Below, piece by piece: positions 58,838 to 64,000 of a stretch of DNA of 64,000 bases (positions are counted from its first letter, which is position 1; each line of letters starts with the position of its first letter). The stretch is from assembly GCF_023498005.1 (NCBI RefSeq), contig NZ_CP097289.1, positions 3,162,001 to 3,226,000 on the forward strand, in the 5' to 3' direction. The translations under genes were made by a program, and so were the position numbers. Under the pieces are notes generated by a model, which did not search any database, was not told where the DNA came from, and saw only the letters and a list, made by a program, of their open reading frames with translations. The stretch is from Streptomyces durmitorensis (GTDB lineage: Bacteria > Actinomycetota > Actinomycetes > Streptomycetales > Streptomycetaceae).

Positions 58838-59511
58838 CGGAATTCCTCCCGCAGGGGCAGGGCCGCGAACGCGGCCTCACTCTCTACCTCTCCGCGGCCA
58901 CGGAGAGGTTCCGTCACGTTCTTCACTCGCGTCACACCGGTCACGTCAGCCACGGCGCTCCGGTCGTCGCTGAGCCGCCGCAGCCGCGCACGGGCCCGCG
59001 AGAGCCGCGACCGCACCGTGCCGACCGGAACGCCGAGCGCCTCGGCGGCCTGCGCGTAGTCGAGCCCGGACCACACGCACAGGACTAGCACCTCACGCTC
59101 CTGACGGCGCAGCCGGCGCAGCGCGCCATACACCGCCGCAAGCCGCCGCGCGTCGTCCATCCGCCCCGCCGACTCCTCCGCGAAGTCCGCCACTTGGGGC
59201 GGGGACGGCTGACGGGACAGAAAAGCGAGCCGCCGTCTCAGACCGCGGTTGGCGTTCTGCGCCTTGTGCGTCGCGATGCCGAGCAGCCACGGCTTGAGCG
59301 AACCACCGTCCGGTTCGAGCCGGTCACGGGTGCGCCAGGCCGCCAGGAAGGTCTCGGACATGACCTCCTCGGCGGTCGACCAGTCGCCGGTCAGCCGCAG
59401 GGCGTGGTTGTAGACCGTCCGCGCATACGCCTCGTACAACTCACCGAACGCTCCCCGCTCACCTGCGCGTATCCGTGCATGGATGCCATCTCCCAGTTCA
59501 GTAGGCCTCAC
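58834..59511 (-). CDS. ECF RNA polymerase sigma factor
   Basis: 225 residues, GTG start. Sigma region 2: FGELYEAYARTVYNHALRLT with the W-rich AEEVMSETFLAAWRTRDRL; region 4: VLVLCVWSGLDYAQAAEALG then VPVGTVRSRLSRARARLRRL. A 40-residue tail follows. With the downstream CU044_5270 protein it forms a regulatory pair; regulon unknown. Confidence 0.92.
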   Translation of the reverse strand: MRPTELGDGIHARIRAGERGAFGELYEAYARTVYNHALRLTGDWSTAEEVMSETFLAAWRTRDRLEPDGGSLKPWLLGIATHKAQNANRGLRRRLAFLSRQPSPPQVADFAEESAGRMDDARRLAAVYGALRRLRRQEREVLVLCVWSGLDYAQAAEALGVPVGTVRSRLSRARARLRRLSDDRSAVADVTGVTRVKNVTEPLRGRGEVESEAAFAALPLREEFR

Positions 59512-59556
59512 ACCACGTATCTCTCCGCGCCCCCCGACGAGTTCCTGTGCCCCTCG

Positions 59557-60516
59557 TCACACCACTTCACTGACCGGCTGCCCCACGGGCCGCAGCCTCC
59601 GGTACTGCCCCGGCGCCACCCCGAACTCCCGCTTGAACGCCTTGGAGAACGCGAACTCCGATGTGTAGCCCGCCCGCTCGGCGACCTGCCGCAGCGGCAG
59701 ATCACCCTCGCGCAGCAGCCGCCCGGCCGTCGTCATCCGCCACCACGTCAGATACGCCAGCGGGGGCGACCCCACGGTCGCCGCGAACCGGCGCGCGAAC
59801 GGGGCCCGCGACAGACCCGCGAGCGCACCGAGTTCCTCCACCGTCCAGGGATGCGCCGGATCGCCGTGGACAGCCCCCAGCGCGGCCGCCACCACCGGGT
59901 CGGCGAGCGCGGCGGACCAGCCGGTCGGGTGCCCGGAGCCGTGCCGCTCCCGGAGCCACCACGCCCGCAAGATGTAGAGCAGCATCGTGTCGAGCAGCGC
60001 CGAGACGATGATGTCGGCGCCCGGCTGCGGCTCCTCCAGCTCGGCACCGAGCAGTTCGACGGCGGCCCGCAACGAGAGGTGCGCGCCGACCCTCGCAGGC
60101 AGATGAACCACCTCGGGAAGCTCCGACAGAAGCGGGTGCGCGCGGGCCCGGTCGAGCCGGTAGGCCCCGCAGAGCAGCACGGTGGCGGGCCCCTCGCCCG
60201 TGACGGAACCCCGCTCCGGCGGCGCGGGCCAGGACCCGTCGGGCTCCAGCTCGAACCGCTCCAGCGGCGCACCCGGATCGCTGGCCAGCGCGTGGCCGTA
60301 GCCGTGCGCGAGGAACACCACGTCACCGGGGCCGAGTTGGACGGGTTCGGCACCCTCCCGGTCCGGGATCAGCCAGGCCGAGCCCTGCAGCACCACATGG
60401 AACCCGGCACCCTCGTGCGTATCGAAGTGCACACCCCAAGGGGCGTACGCGTCCCGGATGCTGGAGTGCGGGCGCCCCGTCCGCATCGCCGCGATCACGT
60501 CGCTGAGTACGTCCAT
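59557..60516 (-). CDS. AraC-family regulator with cupin_6 N-terminal domain
   Basis: 319 residues from ATG 60516. The first 180 residues are a cupin_6-like ligand domain (GVHFDTHEGAGFHVVLQGSA; LGPGDVVFLAHGYGHALASD). The paired AraC helix-turn-helices are WTVEELGALAGLSRAPFARR and DLPLRQVAERAGYTSEFAFS followed by KAFKREFGVAPGQYRR. TACCGT stands six bases before the ATG on the coding strand, implying leaderless transcription. It probably controls the divergent oxidoreductase. Confidence 0.9.
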   Translation of the reverse strand: MDVLSDVIAAMRTGRPHSSIRDAYAPWGVHFDTHEGAGFHVVLQGSAWLIPDREGAEPVQLGPGDVVFLAHGYGHALASDPGAPLERFELEPDGSWPAPPERGSVTGEGPATVLLCGAYRLDRARAHPLLSELPEVVHLPARVGAHLSLRAAVELLGAELEEPQPGADIIVSALLDTMLLYILRAWWLRERHGSGHPTGWSAALADPVVAAALGAVHGDPAHPWTVEELGALAGLSRAPFARRFAATVGSPPLAYLTWWRMTTAGRLLREGDLPLRQVAERAGYTSEFAFSKAFKREFGVAPGQYRRLRPVGQPVSEVV

Positions 60517-60617
60517 GTCCGTACGGTAGCGCCAAGCGCGAGCAGCGAGACGCACGGACAGAAAACCGAGACCGGCAAGCATGGTTCGTCTCGCGCGCCC
60601 CGCCTAGCGTTCTCGGC

Positions 60618-61631
60618 ATGACAACGAACGGCGTATCGACAACCACCACTCGCACCGTGTTCTTCGACGAGATCGGCGACTCCGGGGTCCTCCAGATCCG
60701 CGAGGTGGACCTGCCCGCCCCCGGCCCGGGTGAACTCCTCATCCGCGTCGAGGCCCTGGGCCTCAACCGCGCCGAAGTCCTCTTCCGCTCCGGCGGCTAC
60801 TACTACCCGCCCACCCTGCCCGGCTCACGGCTCGGCTACGAAGCCGCGGGCACCGTCGAGCAGATCGGCGAGGGAGTCACCGAATTCGCCGTGGGCGACA
60901 CGGTGTTCACCGGCCCCGGCATCGAGATGAGCGCACAGGGCGTGTACGCCGAGCGCGTCGTCCTGCCCGAGTCGGCCGTCGTGCCACGCCCCGCCGAGGT
61001 GGACGCGGTCACCGGCGCCGCGGCCTGGCTCACCTACACCACGGCATACGGCGGCATGATCGAGACGGGTGGCCTGCGGCCCGGCGACCACGTCCTGATC
61101 ACCGGCGCGTCCAGCGGGGTGGGTACGGCAGCCATCCAGGTGGCCCGGCGCATCGGCGCCGTCCCCGTCGCCACGACGCGCACCGAGGCGAAGAAGCAGC
61201 GGCTCCTCGATCTGGGCGCGGCGCACGTCGTGGTCACCGACGACGAGGATGTCGTGAAGGAGACCAAGAGGTACACCGGCGGACGCGGCGTCGAGCTCGT
61301 CTTCGACGCGATCGGCGGCCCCGGCTACCGCACCCTGGCCGAGACACTCGTACCGGAGGGCGGCACCATCGTCTCCTACGGCTGGCTCGACCCACGCCCC
61401 GCCGAGCTCCCCTGGATCGCCGGGCTCAGGATCCACGTGTACGCCAACCTCCAGCTGACCACCACGCCGGGCGGCCGCCGCCGCTCCACGGCCTTCCTCA
61501 ACCAGGGCCTGCGGGACGGCGCCTTCCGGCCGCCGATCGCCGAGGTCTTCGAGGGCCTCGACCGCATCCGGGACGCGCACCGCCTGATGGAGTCCAATAC
61601 ACACACCGGCAAGATCGTGGTGAAACTCTGA
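60618..61631 (+). CDS. Medium-chain zinc-independent alcohol dehydrogenase / quinone oxidoreductase
   Basis: 337 residues. ALGLNRAEVLFRSGGYYYPP is the QOR substrate loop; the Rossmann motif is VLITGASSGVGTAAIQVARR. It lacks the structural and catalytic zinc cysteines, so it is likely an NADPH-dependent enone or quinone reductase. TAGCGT seven bases before the ATG suggests a leaderless transcript. The AraC gene diverges from it. Confidence 0.9.
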   Translation: MTTNGVSTTTTRTVFFDEIGDSGVLQIREVDLPAPGPGELLIRVEALGLNRAEVLFRSGGYYYPPTLPGSRLGYEAAGTVEQIGEGVTEFAVGDTVFTGPGIEMSAQGVYAERVVLPESAVVPRPAEVDAVTGAAAWLTYTTAYGGMIETGGLRPGDHVLITGASSGVGTAAIQVARRIGAVPVATTRTEAKKQRLLDLGAAHVVVTDDEDVVKETKRYTGGRGVELVFDAIGGPGYRTLAETLVPEGGTIVSYGWLDPRPAELPWIAGLRIHVYANLQLTTTPGGRRRSTAFLNQGLRDGAFRPPIAEVFEGLDRIRDAHRLMESNTHTGKIVVKL

Positions 61632-61750
61632 GAGAGGCCGACCCGTCCACCCGGAAACACCCGATCGGAAACGCCCGGCCGGAATACCTCAGCCGTTCCG
61701 GAGGTTGGCTCCGCTACGACACCAGCGAACCAACCCCGGAAGGGTCAGTC

Positions 61751-62410
61751 ATGAAGATCGGCATCATCGGCGCGGGCAACATCGGCGGCAACCTGACGCG
61801 CCGCCTCACGGCCCTCGGCCACGACGTCTCCGTCGCGAACTCCCGTGGCCCGCAGACCCTCACCGCCCTCGCCGAGGAGACCGGAGCGACGCCGGTGACG
61901 GTCGAGGAGGCCGCACGCGGTGCCCAGGTCGTCGTCGTGACGATCCCCCTGAAGGCCGTGCCGGACCTGCCGTCCGGTTTCCTCGACGGCGCGGCCGAGA
62001 ACGTCGCCGTCATCGACACCGGCAACTACTACCCGCAGCAGCGTGACGGCAAGATCGCCGAGATCGAGGACGGCCTGACCGAGAGCCGCTGGACCGAGCG
62101 CCAGATCGGCCACCCGGTCATCAAGGCCTTCAACGGCACGTACGCCCAGGACATCCTCGACAAGCCGCAGCCGGTCGGCACCCCCGGCCGCGTCGCCCTC
62201 CCGGTGTCCGGCGACGACGAGGCCGCCAAGAAGGTCGTACGCGACCTCATCGACGAGATCGGCTTCGACACCGTCGACACGGGCGGCCAGGACGAGTCGT
62301 GGCGCCAGCAGCCGGGCACCCCGGTCTACGGCCTGGCCGCGGACACCGAAGCAGTCGCCAAGGCGCTGACCGAGGCATCCTCGGAGCGCACGGCGGAGTG
62401 GCGCGCCTGA
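61751..62410 (+). CDS. NADPH-F420 reductase-like dinucleotide-binding protein
   Basis: 219 residues starting MKIGIIGAGNIGGNLTRRL, the NADP-binding fold of the F420-dependent NADP oxidoreductase (NpdG/Fno) family, with VANSRGPQTL for the 2'-phosphate and HPVIKAFNGTYAQDIL later. Members exchange hydride between F420 and NADP; others act on small carbonyls. The gene has GGAAGGGTCAGTC upstream. Same orientation as the oxidoreductase 119 bases upstream. Confidence 0.85.
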   Translation: MKIGIIGAGNIGGNLTRRLTALGHDVSVANSRGPQTLTALAEETGATPVTVEEAARGAQVVVVTIPLKAVPDLPSGFLDGAAENVAVIDTGNYYPQQRDGKIAEIEDGLTESRWTERQIGHPVIKAFNGTYAQDILDKPQPVGTPGRVALPVSGDDEAAKKVVRDLIDEIGFDTVDTGGQDESWRQQPGTPVYGLAADTEAVAKALTEASSERTAEWRA

Positions 62411-62437
62411 CCGCCACGGGTCGCGCGGCGGGGGTGG

Positions 62438-62989
62438 CTAGGGCGTGGCCCAGTCCCGCAGCGCGTCCTCGCTCGCGAAGTCCGCGACGTTCTTGTCCAG
62501 CGGCGTCGACGTGTACTGATGGATCCGCCACTTCGCCTGGATGCGGGGCTTGCCCGCCGTGACGTAGTCGGCGATCCAGAGGCCGTCGCCCGCGTAGGAC
62601 GTGGTGTCGTGGTTCAGCCAGAAATCGCGGTTCGTATAGAGCACGATCCTGTGGTTCGGGCGCAGCCGCTTCACCTCGCGGATGAACCGGTCCTTCTCCG
62701 CGTTGCTCGCGCGCGTGTGCTCGCCCGTCCATTCCCAGTCCACCGCCAGCAAGTCCCCCGCCTTCTCGGGGGCCTTGCTCACGAAGTACGCCGCCTGGGC
62801 CGTGATGTTCCCCGGCCACAGGAAGTGGTAGAAGCCGACCACGCAGCCGCCGTCCCTGGCCCGCTTCGTCTGTGCGGTCAGTCTTGGGTTGACGTACGAA
62901 CGGCCCTCTGTCGCCTTGATGATGACGAAAGATATGCCGTCCGTGTTGAACGTGGACTGGTACGAGCTGACGTCGATGCCTTTGAGCAC
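62438..62989 (-). CDS. GH25 lysozyme-like muramidase without signal peptide
   Basis: 183 residues from the GTG at 62989 (AGGAGG six bases upstream). GIDVSSYQ gives catalytic Asp6 and LLAVDWEW gives Asp84 and Glu86; HRIVLYTNRDFW and LWIADYVTAGKPRI are typical of GH25. No signal peptide or cell-wall binding domain is present, so export would need another route, or it may act during autolysis. Size equals the bare catalytic domain. Confidence 0.9.
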   Translation of the reverse strand: MLKGIDVSSYQSTFNTDGISFVIIKATEGRSYVNPRLTAQTKRARDGGCVVGFYHFLWPGNITAQAAYFVSKAPEKAGDLLAVDWEWTGEHTRASNAEKDRFIREVKRLRPNHRIVLYTNRDFWLNHDTTSYAGDGLWIADYVTAGKPRIQAKWRIHQYTSTPLDKNVADFASEDALRDWATP

Positions 62990-63072
62990 GCGCGGCCTCC
63001 TGCGTGGCAGAGGGGAGGGGTCGATCTACCCTTCTGGTGCCCGGTGGCCGTGATGGTCAACCGTTGAATGAC

Positions 63073-64000
63073 TCAGCGGAAGATCCCCGTGTGGCCGAGC
63101 GAGTAGCGGCCGGGCTGCGGGTACACCGCGAGGCCGTGCGGGCCGCCGCCGACGGGGATGCGGGCCGTCTGGACTCCGGTGCGGGTGTCGATGGCGTACA
63201 CCTCGGAGTCGTAACGCCCCGACAGCCAGAGGGTGTTGCCGTCCGCCGAGACGCCGCCCATGTCGGGGCTGCCGCCCTGGGGGAGCTTCCACTTCTTGGT
63301 GAGCTTGTTCTTGGGGAAGTCGAAGACGGAGACGGTGCCCTCGCCTCGGTTGGACACGTACATCTCGCGTGAGTCCCGGCTGACGTACAGGCCGTGGGTG
63401 CCCTTGCCGGTGGGCAGCAGCTTCGGCTTCCCGAACTTCTCGCCGTTCAGGACCCACATGCCGTCGGCCATCATGTCGGCCACGTAGAACGTCTTGCCGT
63501 CGGGCGAGATCTTCACGTCCTGCGGCATGGCGCCCTCGAAGGGCAGCTTCTGCTGGTCGATGACCTTCATCTTCTCCGTGTCGACCTTGAGGAGTTCGCC
63601 GGAGAACTCGCAGGAGACGATGAAGTACCGCCCGTCTGCCGAGAAGTCGGCGTGGTTGACGCCGTAGCAGCTGACCGGTTCGGTCTTGACCTTCTTCATG
63701 GTGTGCGGGTCGCGGAAGACCAGCTCGCGGTCCATCGAGGCCATCACGATGGCGTACTTGCCGTTGGGCGTGAAGTAGAGGTTGTACGGGTCGTGGACGT
63801 CGACCGGCTTGCCCGCCTTGCCGGTCCTGGGGTCGATGGGGGTGAGCGTGTGGCCGCGGTTGTTGTTGACCCAGAGCGTCTTCATGTCCCAGGAGGGCAC
63901 GACGTGCTGGGGCTGGACGCCGACGTCGATCGTGTCGACGACTTCGTACGTCTTGGGGTCGATGACCGAGACGGTGTTGGAGTTGGTGTTGGGGACGTAG
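63073..64000 (-). CDS. YVTN beta-propeller protein, 5' end beyond the window
   Basis: 309 codons are visible; the start is outside. Repeats include YNLYFTPNGKYAIVMASMDR, PQDVKISPDGKTFYVADMMA, HGLYVSRDSREMYVSNRGEG and SPDMGGVSADGNTLWLSGRY, each with the (S/T)PDG...YV pattern of surface YVTN propellers. It ends GRYSLGHTGIFR. An extracellular or periplasmic binding or scaffold role is likely. A signal peptide cannot be checked. Confidence 0.88.
   Translation of the reverse strand, partial: YVPNTNSNTVSVIDPKTYEVVDTIDVGVQPQHVVPSWDMKTLWVNNNRGHTLTPIDPRTGKAGKPVDVHDPYNLYFTPNGKYAIVMASMDRELVFRDPHTMKKVKTEPVSCYGVNHADFSADGRYFIVSCEFSGELLKVDTEKMKVIDQQKLPFEGAMPQDVKISPDGKTFYVADMMADGMWVLNGEKFGKPKLLPTGKGTHGLYVSRDSREMYVSNRGEGTVSVFDFPKNKLTKKWKLPQGGSPDMGGVSADGNTLWLSGRYDSEVYAIDTRTGVQTARIPVGGGPHGLAVYPQPGRYSLGHTGIFR

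Overview
The window is about 72% GC chromosomal DNA whose codon use, frequent GTG starts, many leaderless promoters and gene content (gatCAB, rmdB-type GGDEF-EAL protein, ligA, mnmA, glycine-riboswitch-controlled gcvT-gcvH-glyA-sdaA, CU044_5270-type proteins, small EF-hand protein) point to Streptomyces. From memory, unverified, the stretch from about 9 kb to 50 kb resembles the SCO5464-SCO5501 neighbourhood of S. coelicolor in inverted order. No tRNA, rRNA, CRISPR array, insertion sequence or prophage was seen; this is mostly conserved core with small accessory patches.

Layout. 1-9 kb: the N-terminal part of a large AAA/LuxR-type regulator with a translationally coupled 61-codon gene, an acidic-tailed membrane protein, an acetyltransferase, an MMPL transporter, a secreted phospholipase C and an ArsB/SLC13-like anion transporter. 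9-17.7 kb: the gatC-gatA-small membrane protein-gatB operon for Gln-tRNA(Gln) formation, the c-di-GMP protein RmdB and ligA. 17.7-25 kb: a MetE-C-like protein, an SDR, a LOG-like protein, DUF427, mnmA and a cysteine desulfurase (both used for tRNA thiolation), an amidase and a P450. 25-34 kb: regulator-rich stretch: a FabR-like TetR facing two small membrane proteins with matching operators, an alpha/beta hydrolase, a WYL regulator, then LysR + thiol dioxygenase + YeiH exporter, followed by a thioesterase, a TRIC channel protein and an M1 peptidase.

34-43.5 kb: a complete peptide ABC importer in the unusual order permease C - binding protein - permease B - ATPase D - ATPase F, with a long hairpin after the binding-protein gene; then two adjacent SseB-family genes and a P-loop kinase-like gene. 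43.5-48.3 kb: tandem glycine riboswitch, gcvT, gcvH, glyA and sdaA, forming a glycine/serine breakdown and one-carbon unit. 48.3-53.8 kb: decayed hydrolase remnant, acetyltransferase, EF-hand protein, ABC ATPase translationally coupled to leuA, and upstream of leuA a 15-residue leader peptide with four consecutive Leu codons plus mutually exclusive hairpins (attenuator). A GntR regulator, a methyltransferase remnant and a frameshifted gene follow. 53.9-64 kb: an HTH/TPR regulator, MerR facing a two-gene membrane operon through clear palindromes, an ECF sigma factor with its CU044_5270 partner, AraC facing an oxidoreductase, an F420-dependent-type reductase, a GH25 lysozyme and the C-terminal part of a YVTN beta-propeller protein running off the right edge.

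Most notable for follow-up: the leuA attenuator (fully readable from sequence), the start-codon palindrome of the thioesterase, the hairpin inside the peptide-transporter operon, the paired TetR and MerR operators, and the LysR-thiol dioxygenase-YeiH sulfur module. I did not find a clearly new defence or biosynthetic system.
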